DNA of 64,000 nucleotides, taken from Mergibacter septicus (GTDB taxonomy: Bacteria > Pseudomonadota > Gammaproteobacteria > Enterobacterales > Pasteurellaceae). The notes below the pieces were generated by a model. The model did no database searches, had not been told where the DNA came from, and worked only from the letters and a program-made list of their open reading frames with translations. How positions within the stretch are numbered: position 1 is the first letter of the stretch; each line of letters begins with the position of its first letter. The stretch lies in contig NZ_CP022013.1 of the NCBI RefSeq assembly GCF_003265225.1, forward strand, positions 653,001 to 717,000. Reading direction: 5' to 3'. Below, piece by piece: positions 40,069 through 50,494 of the stretch. The position numbers and the translations under genes were made by a program.

Positions 40069-41619
40069 ATGAAAAGTCCCTTTTTGCAGGTTAGTCAGCA
40101 ACCTATTGCCTACCAACCAGATACCACTAAATTATTTTCCCAGCTTTGTTATGATAGTTCAGCGGCATTGCTGTTAGATTCTGCAGAAATTGGCAGTAAA
40201 AATAGCTTAAAAAGTTTACTGTTAGTCAAGGCTGCGGTGAGAATTAGTTGTGAAGGACAGCAAGTTAGTTTTCAAGCTTTAACCGCAAATGGTAGAGCTG
40301 TACTCACCGCCCTCTATGCTGAATTAAGTCGTTTCTTTCCGTCCACTGTTTCATATGATTTTATGAATAGTGATACATTATTGTTAATTTTTAATCCGTT
40401 AAATTTAAGTTTAGATGAAGATACCAAGCTCCACGCCAAAACAGTTTTTGATGGTTTACGTTGTCTAATTAATCTGTATTCTGCGGATACAGCACAACAG
40501 ATTTTTCTAGGTGGTTTATTTGCTTATGATTTGGTAACGAATTTTATTCCGATGGAAGGAATTGAATTACAAGATGATCATTTAAATTGCCCAGATTATT
40601 GCTTTTACTTAGCAGAACAATTAATTGTGATTGATCACCAAATGCAACAAGCGAGTTTGAAAACATTTTGTTTTACTGCCACACAATTAGACAAGTTAGA
40701 ACAAGATAAACAGGCGATTATTAGTCAGTTAGCGAGTTCAGTCGATTTTCCTCTTCAATCTGCAAATACTGATGTTACAGTGAATTTATCTGATGATAGT
40801 TTTAAACAAATTGTTGAGAAATTAAAACATCATATCAACATTGGTGATGTTTTTCAGATTGTACCATCTCGCCGTTTTTCAGTGGCTTGCCCTAATTGTT
40901 TAGCAAGTTATCGTCAGTTAAAGCATAACAACCCTAGCCCATATATGTTTTTTATGCAGGATAGTGTTTTTACCCTTTTTGGAGCCTCTCCTGAAAGTGC
41001 CTTGAAATTTAATCCTGTTGATCGGCAATTAGAAATTTATCCTATTGCAGGTTCTCGTCCTCGAGGTTTTGCTGAAAATGGTGAGATAGATCCAGAATTA
41101 GATGCACGTTTAGAACTAGAGTTACGCTTAGATCACAAAGAACAGGCGGAGCATTTAATGTTAGTCGATCTTGCTCGCAATGATATTGCTAGAGTGTGTG
41201 AGAGTGGAAGCCGCAAGGTGGCTGAATTAATGCAGGTTGATCGTTATTCACATATTATGCACCTTGTTTCTCGGGTGGTAGGTAAGTTACGCCCAGAATT
41301 TGATGCCTTGCATGCTTATCAAGCTTGTATGAATATGGGAACTTTAACTGGGGCACCGAAAATTAAGGCGATGCAATTAATTTATCAAGTTGAACAACAA
41401 AAACGGCATAGCTATGGCGGTGCGGTGGGATATTTAACTTCTGATGGTAGTTTTGATACTTGTATTGTAATACGTTCTGCATTTGTGCAGGAGAATGTCG
41501 CTTATATTCAAGCGGGTTGTGGTGAAGTATTAGATTCAGATCCACAAGCAGAAGCGGATGAAACTCGTCATAAAGCTGCAGCTGTGATTAAAGCAATTAG
41601 ACAAACACACCAAATGTAA
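40069..41619 (+). CDS. trpE: Anthranilate synthase component I
   Basis: A 516-residue enzyme that makes anthranilate from chorismate. LLDSAEI (near residue 35) corresponds to the feedback site LLESAEI. The chorismate core shows DVFQIVPSRRF, PIAGSRPRG, DLARNDIARVC and GTLTGAPKIKAM. ATG 40069 fits AGGAAG; a GTG two codons earlier is possible. First gene of a complete trp operon in the order E-G-D-CF-B-A. Confidence 0.96.
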   Translation: MKSPFLQVSQQPIAYQPDTTKLFSQLCYDSSAALLLDSAEIGSKNSLKSLLLVKAAVRISCEGQQVSFQALTANGRAVLTALYAELSRFFPSTVSYDFMNSDTLLLIFNPLNLSLDEDTKLHAKTVFDGLRCLINLYSADTAQQIFLGGLFAYDLVTNFIPMEGIELQDDHLNCPDYCFYLAEQLIVIDHQMQQASLKTFCFTATQLDKLEQDKQAIISQLASSVDFPLQSANTDVTVNLSDDSFKQIVEKLKHHINIGDVFQIVPSRRFSVACPNCLASYRQLKHNNPSPYMFFMQDSVFTLFGASPESALKFNPVDRQLEIYPIAGSRPRGFAENGEIDPELDARLELELRLDHKEQAEHLMLVDLARNDIARVCESGSRKVAELMQVDRYSHIMHLVSRVVGKLRPEFDALHAYQACMNMGTLTGAPKIKAMQLIYQVEQQKRHSYGGAVGYLTSDGSFDTCIVIRSAFVQENVAYIQAGCGEVLDSDPQAEADETRHKAAAVIKAIRQTHQM

Positions 41620-41640
41620 TCAAGATAAAAGGGAAGAAAA

Positions 41641-42240
41641 ATGGCAAAGATTATATTTTTAGATAATTTTGACTCTTTTACTTATAACTTAGTCGATCAA
41701 TTTCGAGTGTTAGGTCATCAAGTAACAGTGTATCGTAATGATTGTGATCTTGAATTATTAATTCAGCAAGTATGCCAACCTGATACCTTATTAGCACTTT
41801 CACCCGGACCGGGAACTCCACAACAAGCAGGAAATATGATGGCATTAATTCAAGCAGTGAAAACACAAGTGCCTATTATTGGAATTTGTTTAGGGCATCA
41901 AGCCTTAATAGAGGCTTTTGGCGGTAAAGTAATTCATGCTGGTGAAGTGTTGCATGGTAAAGTTTCAAAAATCACACACGATCAACAAGCAATGTTTTCA
42001 GGATTAGTACAACCATTACCTGTTGCACGTTACCATTCATTAATGGGAAGTGAATTACCAGCAGAGTTAGTAGTTAATGCTGAATACAATGGTATTGTAA
42101 TGGCAATTCGTCACCAAAAATTACCGATTTGTGGTTTTCAATTCCACCCTGAATCTATTTTGACTGTTCACGGCGGAAAGTTATTACAACAAGCGATTGA
42201 ATGGTTATTACTAAAACGCAGTGAAGAATTAAAAAAGTAG
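41641..42240 (+). CDS. trpG: Anthranilate synthase component II (glutamine amidotransferase)
   Basis: A 199-residue class I amidotransferase giving ammonia to TrpE. Nucleophile Cys in GICLGHQAL (about 83) and catalytic His/Glu in QFHPESILT (about 173). Not fused to TrpD, unlike E. coli. Spacing of 21 bases from trpE with AAGGGAAG. Confidence 0.95.
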   Translation: MAKIIFLDNFDSFTYNLVDQFRVLGHQVTVYRNDCDLELLIQQVCQPDTLLALSPGPGTPQQAGNMMALIQAVKTQVPIIGICLGHQALIEAFGGKVIHAGEVLHGKVSKITHDQQAMFSGLVQPLPVARYHSLMGSELPAELVVNAEYNGIVMAIRHQKLPICGFQFHPESILTVHGGKLLQQAIEWLLLKRSEELKK

Positions 42241-42256
42241 TTTTGGTGAGGTATTT

Positions 42257-43258
42257 ATGCAAACACAAGTCTTATTAAATAAATTATTTGATCAACAGAC
42301 TTTAACTCAGAGTGAAAGTGAAGTGTTATTTAGCCGTATTGTGCAAGGTGAATTAGATCCTGTACAGCTTACTGCAGCATTAATTGCAATGAAAATGCGA
42401 GGAGAAACCATTGAAGAAATAAGTGGAGCAGTAAGTGCATTACAGCAATATGCTCAACCTTTTGCAATACCTGAATATATTTTTGCTGATATTGTTGGGA
42501 CTGGTGGTGATGGTGCTGATACGATTAACATTTCAACAGCGAGTGCGATAGTTGCTGCTACAATGGGGGCTAAAGTAGCGAAGCACGGCAATCGTAGTGT
42601 ATCAAGTAAGAGTGGTTCTAGTGATGTTCTCGCTGCATTAGGAGTAAATATTAATATGACAGCAGAAAATGCACGCCAAGCTTTAGATCAGATCGGGATC
42701 TGCTTTTTATTTGCTCAGCAATACCATCTAGGCTTTAAACACGCAATGCCAGTACGTAATACCTTGAAGACTCGAACAATTTTTAACATCTTAGGCCCTT
42801 TAATTAACCCAGCCAAACCCAAGCACCAGTTATTAGGTGTTTATACACCGCAATTATTAAAACCTTATGCCGAAACGGCATTAGCTTTAGGGCATCAACA
42901 TACTATCGTGGTTCATGGAAGTGGTTTAGATGAAGTGGCTTTACACGGTGTTACTGAAGTGGCTGAAGTAAGACAGGGCAAAATTGAATATTACCAACTG
43001 ACACCAGCAGATTTTGGATTACCATCGCATTGTTTAGAAGAATTGAAAGGTGGAGACGCTTCTGAAAATGCCCGTATGCTGTTAGATATTTTTCAAGGGA
43101 AAGGAAAAGTTGCCCATAATCATGCTGTAGCGGCAAATACAGCATTACTCTTACGTTTATTTGGGCAAGAGGATTTAAAACACAATGTTGAAAATGTATT
43201 AGCAACCTTGAATAGAGGACAAGCATTTACCTGTTTACAGCAGTTACAACGGTATTAA
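42257..43258 (+). CDS. trpD: Anthranilate phosphoribosyltransferase
   Basis: A 333-residue enzyme joining anthranilate with PRPP. Motifs GTGGDGADTINISTASA (about 76), KHGNRSVSSKSGSSDVL and GPLINPAKPKHQLLG are complete. It stands alone, without the TrpG domain found in E. coli TrpD. Confidence 0.95.
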   Translation: MQTQVLLNKLFDQQTLTQSESEVLFSRIVQGELDPVQLTAALIAMKMRGETIEEISGAVSALQQYAQPFAIPEYIFADIVGTGGDGADTINISTASAIVAATMGAKVAKHGNRSVSSKSGSSDVLAALGVNINMTAENARQALDQIGICFLFAQQYHLGFKHAMPVRNTLKTRTIFNILGPLINPAKPKHQLLGVYTPQLLKPYAETALALGHQHTIVVHGSGLDEVALHGVTEVAEVRQGKIEYYQLTPADFGLPSHCLEELKGGDASENARMLLDIFQGKGKVAHNHAVAANTALLLRLFGQEDLKHNVENVLATLNRGQAFTCLQQLQRY

Positions 43259-43271
43259 ATAGGAATGTTTT

Positions 43272-44702
43272 ATGTTAGAGATTAAAAAAAATTTGACTGG
43301 ACAAGCAACTGTTCTACAACGAATTATTCAAGATAAATTAGAATGGTTAGAAAAAAAGCAACAGCATTTACCTTTACAACATTTGCAAGCAGAAGTAACT
43401 AAAAGTGATCGTTGTTTTTATACTGCATTAACAGAGAACAGTGATAAACGTCCTGCTTTTATTTTAGAGTGTAAAAAAGCTTCGCCTTCTAAAGGGACGA
43501 TTCGTACTGATTTTGATATAGAAGCTATTGCTGAGGTGTATAAAAATTATGCAACAGTAATTTCAGTATTAACCGATGAAAAATATTTTCAGGGAAACTT
43601 TGATTTTATTCAGCAAGTGAGAAAAATTGCCCAACAACCTATTTTGTGTAAAGATTTTATTCTTTCTGAATATCAAATTTATTTGGCACGTTATTATCAA
43701 GCTGATGCCGTGTTATTAATGTTATCTGTATTAGATGATAAACATTATTTGCGTTTAGCTGAACTCGCTCATTCACTCTCTATGGGAGTTTTAACTGAAG
43801 TGTCTAACCAAGCAGAATTAGACAGAGCAATTAAATTAAATGCAAAAGTAATAGGTATTAATAACCGTAATTTACACGATTTAACGACAGATCTTACCCG
43901 AACACCACCATTAGCTAGCCAGATTCCAACAGACCGAATTATTATCAGTGAATCTGGTATTTATACTCATCAACAAGTTCGCTACTTACAACCTTATGTA
44001 CACGGTTTTTTAGTTGGAAGTAGCTTAATGGCGGAACAGGATTTAGTACTGGCGGTAAGAAAATTAATCTTTGGTGAAAATAAAGTTTGTGGTTTAACTT
44101 TACCGCAAAATGCGATTGATGCTTATCAAGTGGGAGCAGTTTATGGCGGTTTAATTTTTGCTGAAAAATCGCCACGAAAGTTAAATTTATCCCAAGCACA
44201 AGAAATTGTTGCAGCAGCACCTTTGCAGTATGTTGGAGTATTCCAGAATCAAACAGTAGATGAAATTAGCTATTTAGCTGCTCAATTACCGTTAGTTGCA
44301 GTCCAGTTACACGGAGAAGAAGATCAGGCTTTTGTTGACCGGCTACGCTTAGTTTTAAATGATGCGTGTCAAATCTGGAAAGCGGTGTCAGTTAATGTTG
44401 AAACGGTAGAAGATTTTGAAACGCTACAATGGCAATATTCGCAAGTCGATCGTTATGTCTTTGATAGCCAAGTCGGCTCAAATCAAGGTGGAACAGGACA
44501 ACAGTTTGATTGGGTAAGGCTTCCACAACAAGACAGAGCGAAAATTATGCTAGCAGGTGGCTTAAAGCTAGAAAATATTCGACAAGCAGTGGCACAAAAT
44601 TGTTTAGGTTTAGATATTAATTCAGGAGCAGAACAAGCGGTAGGTATCAAAGATCCTATTAAATTAAAGGCTATCTTTACTCAGATTTTAACGAGGCAAT
44701 AA
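43272..44702 (+). CDS. trpCF: Bifunctional indole-3-glycerol phosphate synthase / PRA isomerase
   Basis: A 476-residue fusion of two TIM barrels. The TrpC half shows ILECKKASPSKGTIR, ILCKDFILSEYQIYLAR and IISESGI; the TrpF half from about 265 has KVCGLTLPQNAIDAYQ-type start and ends with LAGGLKLENIRQAV and GLDINSGAEQ. It catalyses two successive steps, as in enteric bacteria. Confidence 0.95.
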   Translation: MLEIKKNLTGQATVLQRIIQDKLEWLEKKQQHLPLQHLQAEVTKSDRCFYTALTENSDKRPAFILECKKASPSKGTIRTDFDIEAIAEVYKNYATVISVLTDEKYFQGNFDFIQQVRKIAQQPILCKDFILSEYQIYLARYYQADAVLLMLSVLDDKHYLRLAELAHSLSMGVLTEVSNQAELDRAIKLNAKVIGINNRNLHDLTTDLTRTPPLASQIPTDRIIISESGIYTHQQVRYLQPYVHGFLVGSSLMAEQDLVLAVRKLIFGENKVCGLTLPQNAIDAYQVGAVYGGLIFAEKSPRKLNLSQAQEIVAAAPLQYVGVFQNQTVDEISYLAAQLPLVAVQLHGEEDQAFVDRLRLVLNDACQIWKAVSVNVETVEDFETLQWQYSQVDRYVFDSQVGSNQGGTGQQFDWVRLPQQDRAKIMLAGGLKLENIRQAVAQNCLGLDINSGAEQAVGIKDPIKLKAIFTQILTRQ

Positions 44703-44705
44703 GTT

Positions 44706-45902
44706 ATGACGACAACAATTCTTAATCCCTACTTTGGTGAATTTGGTGGAATGTATGTTCCTGAGATTTTAGTCCCTGTATTACAACAGTTAGAGCGAGC
44801 ATTTGTTAATGCTCAGCAAGATCCTGCATTTCATCAGCAATTCCAAACCTTATTAAAAGAGTATGCAGGGCGTCCAACTGCTTTGACGTTATGCCGTAAT
44901 TTAACTCAAGGGACAAAAACAAAGCTTTATTTAAAACGAGAAGATCTATTACACGGCGGTGCTCACAAAACAAATCAAGTGTTAGGGCAGGCGTTATTAG
45001 CACAGCGAATGGGAAAAAAGGAAATTATTGCTGAAACAGGGGCGGGGCAACATGGTGTAGCGACAGCTTTGGCTTGTGCAATGTTAGGTTTGAAATGCCG
45101 TATTTATATGGGAGCAAAAGATGTTGAACGTCAAGCACCGAATGTTTTTCGAATGCGTTTGATGGGAGCTGAAGTGATCCCTGTTAAGAAAGGTTCTTGT
45201 TCTTTGAAAGATGCTTGCTGTGAAGCGATACGAGATTGGGCGGCGAATTATGATAAAGCCCATTATTTACTTGGAACCGCAGCAGGACCACACCCATTCC
45301 CAACCATTGTTCGAGAATTTCAAAAAATGATTGGAGAAGAAACTAAACAACAGATTATGGCAAAAGAAGGGCGTTTACCCGATACAATTATTGCCTGTGT
45401 TGGTGGTGGTTCAAATGCGATAGGTATGTTTGCAGATTTTATCGATGAGAAAAGCGTTCACTTAATTGGCATAGAGCCTGCAGGAAAAGGTATAGAAACA
45501 GGGAAACACGGTGCACCATTACGCCATGGTTCTGTTGGGATTTATTTTGGAATGAAATCCCCATTAATGCAAACAAAAGATGGGCAGATTGAAGAGTCTT
45601 ATTCTATTTCAGCGGGGTTAGATTTTCCATCGGTTGGGCCACAACATGCTTATTTAAATGCAATTGGGCGAGTGGAGTATCAGTCTATTACTGATGATGA
45701 AGCCCTTGAGGCTTTTCAAGCTTTAGCCCGTAATGAAGGGATTATTCCTGCTTTAGAATCATCACATGCCTTAGCCTATGCCTTAAAATTGATTCGACAA
45801 AATCCTGATAAAGAGCAGTTGATTGTGGTTAATTTATCAGGGCGAGGAGATAAAGATATTTTTACCGTAGATAAGATTTTACAACAGAGGGAGGCAGAAT
45901 AA
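44706..45902 (+). CDS. trpB: Tryptophan synthase beta chain
   Basis: A 398-residue PLP enzyme. The Schiff-base Lys lies in [15 protein letters not shown] (about 87), the phosphate loop in [10 protein letters not shown], and [13 protein letters not shown] is intact. Four bases after trpCF; its stop overlaps the trpA start, which supports coupled synthesis of the two subunits. Confidence 0.97.
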   Translation: MTTTILNPYFGEFGGMYVPEILVPVLQQLERAFVNAQQDPAFHQQFQTLLKEYAGRPTALTLCRNLTQGTKTKLYLKREDLLHGGAHKTNQVLGQALLAQRMGKKEIIAETGAGQHGVATALACAMLGLKCRIYMGAKDVERQAPNVFRMRLMGAEVIPVKKGSCSLKDACCEAIRDWAANYDKAHYLLGTAAGPHPFPTIVREFQKMIGEETKQQIMAKEGRLPDTIIACVGGGSNAIGMFADFIDEKSVHLIGIEPAGKGIETGKHGAPLRHGSVGIYFGMKSPLMQTKDGQIEESYSISAGLDFPSVGPQHAYLNAIGRVEYQSITDDEALEAFQALARNEGIIPALESSHALAYALKLIRQNPDKEQLIVVNLSGRGDKDIFTVDKILQQREAE

Positions 45903-46726
45903 TGCAACATCAGAGCATACCACGTTTTCAACAGCTATTTGAACGACTACAACAACTTAATCAAGGTGCTTTTGTCCCTTTTGTTACTTTAGGTGATCCC
46001 AATTTTGACCATTCTTTTGAGATTATTTGTACTTTAGTGGATAACGGTGCTGATGCACTGGAATTAGGGGTTCCTTTTTCAGATCCATTGCTTGATGGAC
46101 CAGTGATCCAAGCGGCAAATAATCGAGCATTACAGGCAGGTTGTAGTACAGAACAAGCCTTTCAACTACTCGCAAAAGTACGTAGCAAATACCCTGATAT
46201 TCCAATTAGCTTACTTTTATGTGCTAACCTTATTTATGCTCAAGGACTAGAACATTTTTATCAGCGTTGTCAACAAGTTGGCGTTGATGCTGTCTTGGTT
46301 GCAGATATTCCTCTTTTTGCGAGTCAAGAATATCGCCAAGCTGCTGAAAAGTATCAGATTCAACCTGTATTTATCTGCCCACCTAATGCAGATTTAGCTA
46401 CGATTAAAGCAATTGCTCAACATAGTCAAGGTTATACCTATCTTGTTTCTCGTGCTGGGGTAACCAGTGCGGAAAATCAAGTTTATGCCGCTAATTTAGC
46501 CGAATTAATAGAGCAGTTAAAACAAGCACAATCCCCACCTCTTTTACAAGGTTTCGGTATTTCTCAACCTGATCAAGTAAAAGCGGCATTAGAGAGTGGT
46601 ACTGCTGGTGCGATTTCAGGTTCAGCCGTAGTCAGAATTATTGAGCGAAATTTATCCGATCACACAAAATGTTTACACGAATTGGCTAGCTTTATACAAA
46701 CGATGAAGGCAGCAACGGTGAAATAA
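45902..46726 (+). CDS. trpA: Tryptophan synthase alpha chain
   Basis: A 274-residue TIM barrel that releases indole to TrpB. Catalytic Glu in [16 protein letters not shown] (about 52) and Asp in that same region; phosphate binding [12 protein letters not shown] and GAISGSAVV. Last gene of the operon. Confidence 0.96.
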   Translation: MQHQSIPRFQQLFERLQQLNQGAFVPFVTLGDPNFDHSFEIICTLVDNGADALELGVPFSDPLLDGPVIQAANNRALQAGCSTEQAFQLLAKVRSKYPDIPISLLLCANLIYAQGLEHFYQRCQQVGVDAVLVADIPLFASQEYRQAAEKYQIQPVFICPPNADLATIKAIAQHSQGYTYLVSRAGVTSAENQVYAANLAELIEQLKQAQSPPLLQGFGISQPDQVKAALESGTAGAISGSAVVRIIERNLSDHTKCLHELASFIQTMKAATVK

Positions 46727-46729
46727 AAC

Positions 46730-46763
46730 GTCCCCCTGTTAGGTTTAACAGGGGGATTTTTTT
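46730..46763 (+). terminator. Terminator of the trp operon
   Basis: TCCCCCTGTTA pairs with TAACAGGGGGA around GGTT, followed by seven T. Confidence 0.92.
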
Positions 46764-46776
46764 GTTGCGATAGTTT

Positions 46777-47544
46777 TTAATGGCGTAAGCCTTTTCCGCT
46801 AGTAATAAGATAATATGCAAAGCCGTATAAAGCTAAGATAAACAGGCTAAGGACAGCAAAAGTATAGCTAAGTGAAAGATCACTGTGTCCAAGAAAACCA
46901 AAACGGAAACCATTAATCATATAAACAATTGGGTTGAGTTTAGAGATAGTTTGCCAAAATGGTGGTAGTAAACTGATTGAGTAAAATACACCACCTAAAT
47001 AGGTTAATGGCGTGAGAATAAAGGTTGGAATAATACTGGTATCATCAAAAGAACGTGCAAAAATAGCATTAATTAAACCACCCAATGAAAAAGCTGCTGT
47101 GGTCATTAAAAGAATAAGACTAATAACAAGCCAAGAATGAATATGTAATGGGACAAAAAACAGTGATACGATGGTAACCAAAAAGCCGACTAAGATTCCT
47201 CGAGCCATACCACCTGAGATATAGCCGAGAATAATGGTATGGGCAGAAACAGGGGCAACAAGTAATTCTTCAACGTTACGAGCAAATTTAGTGCTATAAA
47301 AAGAAGAAGCCACATTACTAAAAGAATTGGTTAATGCTGACATCATAATTAGCCCCGGAACGATAAATTGCATATAACTAAACCCGCCCATAGTGCCAAT
47401 TCTTGCTCCTATAAGTTGTCCGAAAATAATAAAATAGAGTGTCATAGTGATTACTGGCGGGACTAATGTTTGTACCCAAATTCGCATAAAACGAGTAATT
47501 TCTTTCCGTAAAATAGTCTGATATGCAATCCAAGATAAAGACAT
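46777..47544 (-). CDS. yadH: ABC-2 type transporter permease, YadH-like
   Basis: A 255-residue membrane protein with six hydrophobic segments and the ABC-2 signature region LTPLTYLGGVFYSISLLPPFW. Length and sequence fit E. coli YadH (256 residues). It forms an exporter with the ATPase gene just upstream. Substrate unknown. Confidence 0.88.
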   Translation of the reverse strand: MSLSWIAYQTILRKEITRFMRIWVQTLVPPVITMTLYFIIFGQLIGARIGTMGGFSYMQFIVPGLIMMSALTNSFSNVASSFYSTKFARNVEELLVAPVSAHTIILGYISGGMARGILVGFLVTIVSLFFVPLHIHSWLVISLILLMTTAAFSLGGLINAIFARSFDDTSIIPTFILTPLTYLGGVFYSISLLPPFWQTISKLNPIVYMINGFRFGFLGHSDLSLSYTFAVLSLFILALYGFAYYLITSGKGLRH

Positions 47545-47562
47545 AGTGCTTCCTTTTATTCC

Positions 47563-48471
47563 TTATTTTTTATCATTCATTCCAACAAATAACTCTTCAA
47601 GGCGATTAGCTTTATTCCGCATACTTAATACTTCAATTTGTTGTTGTGCCAGTTGTTGAAAAAGTGCTGTTAATCCTTGTGTGCGTTTCACTTCAACTTC
47701 AATAGTATTTTCATCAACTTGTACTAACTTATATCCCTCTAATTCTTTGATGCCATTATTAGGGGCAAGATCGAGGATAAAAATCTCACTTTCTAATTTT
47801 GCTAGTAGATTTTTCATTGAGGTATCTACAACTAATTGTCCTTGTTGGATTATCCCAACATTACGACAAAGCATTTCGGCTTCTTCTAAATAGTGAGTTG
47901 TGAGAATGATGGTTGTACCTTGTTGATTCAACTCTTTTAGGAATTGCCACATACTACGGCGTAATTCAATATCAACACCTGCAGTAGGCTCATCTAAAAT
48001 AAGTAATTTAGGCTGGTGCATTAAAGCTCGAGCAATCATTAAGCGTCTTTTCATACCACCTGAAAGCGCCATAGATTTATGTTGACGTTTATCCCACAAA
48101 TCTAATTTCTTTAGCCAAAATTCGGCACGTTGCAATGCTGTATGTCGATCGACACCATAATAGCCAGCTTGGTTTAGCAAAATATCTTGCACTTTTTCAA
48201 ATTGGTTAAAGTTAAATTCCTGTGGTACCACGCCAATTTGTTTTTTTAACTCACTGAGTTGACTATCTAGGTCATAACCAAATACTTTGACATTACCACT
48301 GGTTTTATTGACTAATGAACAGATAATGCCAATAGTGGTTGATTTTCCTGCACCATTGTGTCCAAGTAGAGCGTAAAAATCACCTGCTTTTACTTTAAAA
48401 TCAATTCCTTTTAGGGCTTTAACACCATTTTTATATTCTTTAGTTAATTGACTAATTTCTAATGCATACAT
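47563..48471 (-). CDS. yadG: ABC transporter ATP-binding protein, YadG-like
   Basis: A 302-residue ATPase. Walker A LLGHNGAGKSTT (about 37), signature LSGGMKRRLMIARAL (about 140) and Walker B LLILDEPTAGVD (about 162), then the H-loop TTHYLEEAE. ATG 48471 (MYALEISQL) is chosen because GGAG lies six bases before it; an ATG 12 bases upstream contains that site. Confidence 0.9.
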   Translation of the reverse strand: MYALEISQLTKEYKNGVKALKGIDFKVKAGDFYALLGHNGAGKSTTIGIICSLVNKTSGNVKVFGYDLDSQLSELKKQIGVVPQEFNFNQFEKVQDILLNQAGYYGVDRHTALQRAEFWLKKLDLWDKRQHKSMALSGGMKRRLMIARALMHQPKLLILDEPTAGVDIELRRSMWQFLKELNQQGTTIILTTHYLEEAEMLCRNVGIIQQGQLVVDTSMKNLLAKLESEIFILDLAPNNGIKELEGYKLVQVDENTIEVEVKRTQGLTALFQQLAQQQIEVLSMRNKANRLEELFVGMNDKK

Positions 48472-48504
48472 ACTAAGCTCCATTAGTTATTCTTGAGAAT
48501 AGAG

Positions 48505-49077
48505 TTATTCATCTACTTCAAGTAATATTTTTAAATATTGAAAGAGTTCTCTAAATGCTTTTGGTGGTTTATTTTGTGCTTTTTCTTTGTGTACCATACG
48601 AATTAGATTGCGTAAGTGTTGGCGATCTAGCATCGGATAATCGGTAGAAAGTTGACTAAATACAGCTTTTGCTGATTCATTGTCAGCGACAAGTTGTTCT
48701 CTAAGTTGTTCTAATTGATGAAAGAGCACTTTTTGCTGATTATGTTTGTTTTCTATTTGTTCTAACACCGCATAAATTGGATCGGTATCACATTTTCTTA
48801 ATAATTTACCAATAAATTGTAATTGACGGCGTAAACTTTCACGTTGTAAACGGCGAGCAAGTTGAATAGCATCAAGTAATTGATCGTCTAGAGGGATTTT
48901 GGCTAATGTGGCTTCGGGTAAGGCGATAAGTTTGGCACCAAGTTGTTTGAGTTCTTCCGCATCACGTTTTAATTCACTTTTACTTACCCAAATAATTTCT
49001 TCCTCTTCTTCGGTTAACCTTCCTTTTACTTCCGCTTCAATGCTATCCCAATCGATGGTATTTTTCTTATGTCGCAT
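48505..49077 (-). CDS. darP: Ribosome biogenesis protein DarP (YjgA, DUF615)
   Basis: A 190-residue helical protein. WVSKSELKRDAEELKQLG and QLQFIGKLLR(K) are hallmarks of DUF615. In E. coli it binds late 50S precursors. Start chosen at MRHKKN, which fits the family; an ATG 15 bases upstream is in frame but has no ribosome binding site. Confidence 0.9.
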   Translation of the reverse strand: MRHKKNTIDWDSIEAEVKGRLTEEEEEIIWVSKSELKRDAEELKQLGAKLIALPEATLAKIPLDDQLLDAIQLARRLQRESLRRQLQFIGKLLRKCDTDPIYAVLEQIENKHNQQKVLFHQLEQLREQLVADNESAKAVFSQLSTDYPMLDRQHLRNLIRMVHKEKAQNKPPKAFRELFQYLKILLEVDE

Positions 49078-49196
49078 AATGTTTATTCCCATTTATGGCT
49101 GAATTAAAATGTTAAAAGCGTTTATTCTAGCGAAAAATGGAATTTTAATCAGTATCTTTTATTTGCAATTAAAAGAATAATCTTTACAATAAACCA

Positions 49197-49212
49197 CTGT
49201 TTTTTTATACAG
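49197..49212 (+). promoter_or_regulatory. LexA (SOS) box of dinB
   Basis: CTGT-N8-ACAG, the gammaproteobacterial SOS box form, 41 bases before dinB. TATAAT (49214-49219) lies just after it, so LexA would block the promoter. Confidence 0.75.
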
Positions 49213-49253
49213 TTATAATCCCTAAGATTAGGGGATAGTTAAGGGTTAAAGTA

Positions 49254-50333
49254 ATGCAAAAGATCATTCATATTGATATGGATTGTTTTTATGCGGCGAT
49301 TGAAATTCGCAATAATCCAGCTTTGCGAGGTAAGCCTGTTGCAGTTGGAGGTGATCCTCATCGAAGGGGAGTGCTAACAACTTGTAACTATGAAGCACGT
49401 CATTTTGGTTTACATAGTGCGATGCCTTCAGCACAAGCAGTTAGACGTTGCCCTAATTTAATTTTATTACCTGTTAATATGCCATTGTATCGTCAAGTAT
49501 CCGCCGAAATTCACCAAATATTTCAACGTTATACTCAATTAATTGAACCTTTATCATTAGATGAAGCTTATCTTGATGTGACAGAATGTCGAGCTTGTAA
49601 TGGATCTGCAACTTGGATAGCGAATGAAATTCGACAAGCGATTGCAACAGAATTACATTTAACCGCATCTGCTGGAATTGCACCCTTAAAATTTTTAGCC
49701 AAAATTGCTTCCGAACAGAATAAACCAAATGGTCAATTTGTGATTCCACCAGAACAAGTTGACGCATTTATTGCTACTTTACCACTGAAAAAAATACCGG
49801 GTGTTGGCAAGGTTTCCGCAGAAAAACTGGCTCAATTAGGTTTACATACTTGCGGTGATATTCGTCAATTTTCTCAACATCGTTTATTCGATCTTTTTGG
49901 TAAAGCAGGGCAGCGGATTTGGCAATTTAGTCATGGCATTGATGAACGTAAAGTTCAACCACAAAGAATTCGGAAATCTGTTGGTATTGAAATTACGTTA
50001 GAACAAGATATTGAATTACTAGAACAAGGAATAGAAATTGCTTTTCAACTTTATCCTAAATTATTACAACGTTTACGCCAGACAAAATGTCAACTTTCGG
50101 CTTTAGCGGTAAAGTTAAGTGTCAAATTAAAATTTGATGATTTTCAAACAACAACAATAGAAAAAACCTTTCAACGTTTAACAGAAGATAATGCTCCTGT
50201 GTTTGATGACTTTCAGCAATTATTAACCACAATATGGCAACGCCGACAACACAGAAAGATTCGTTTAATCGGTTTACAAATTAATTTACCCGATCCCAAT
50301 ATATTACCTGCTAATCAGCTCAGTTTATGGTAA
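49254..50333 (+). CDS. dinB: DNA polymerase IV
   Basis: A 359-residue Y-family polymerase for translesion synthesis. Catalytic acids in HIDMDCFYAAIE (about 6-8) and SLDEAYLDV (about 102-104); thumb HhH motif LKKIPGVGKVSAEKL; little-finger domain near the C-terminus. It ends with a likely clamp-binding tail (QLSLW). A LexA box covers its promoter. Confidence 0.95.
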   Translation: MQKIIHIDMDCFYAAIEIRNNPALRGKPVAVGGDPHRRGVLTTCNYEARHFGLHSAMPSAQAVRRCPNLILLPVNMPLYRQVSAEIHQIFQRYTQLIEPLSLDEAYLDVTECRACNGSATWIANEIRQAIATELHLTASAGIAPLKFLAKIASEQNKPNGQFVIPPEQVDAFIATLPLKKIPGVGKVSAEKLAQLGLHTCGDIRQFSQHRLFDLFGKAGQRIWQFSHGIDERKVQPQRIRKSVGIEITLEQDIELLEQGIEIAFQLYPKLLQRLRQTKCQLSALAVKLSVKLKFDDFQTTTIEKTFQRLTEDNAPVFDDFQQLLTTIWQRRQHRKIRLIGLQINLPDPNILPANQLSLW

Positions 50334-50494
50334 ATATTTTGTTACATTGTAACAAATAAAGATATTAATTTTTATGATAGAGATAAATCTACTTGTAAAA
50401 ATTTTTTCTCTTCTCTACACTTGAAACGCTTAATTTAACAACCATTTAACACATTGATTTTTTATCTACCCCATTGATTAAGAGGTACTATTTT

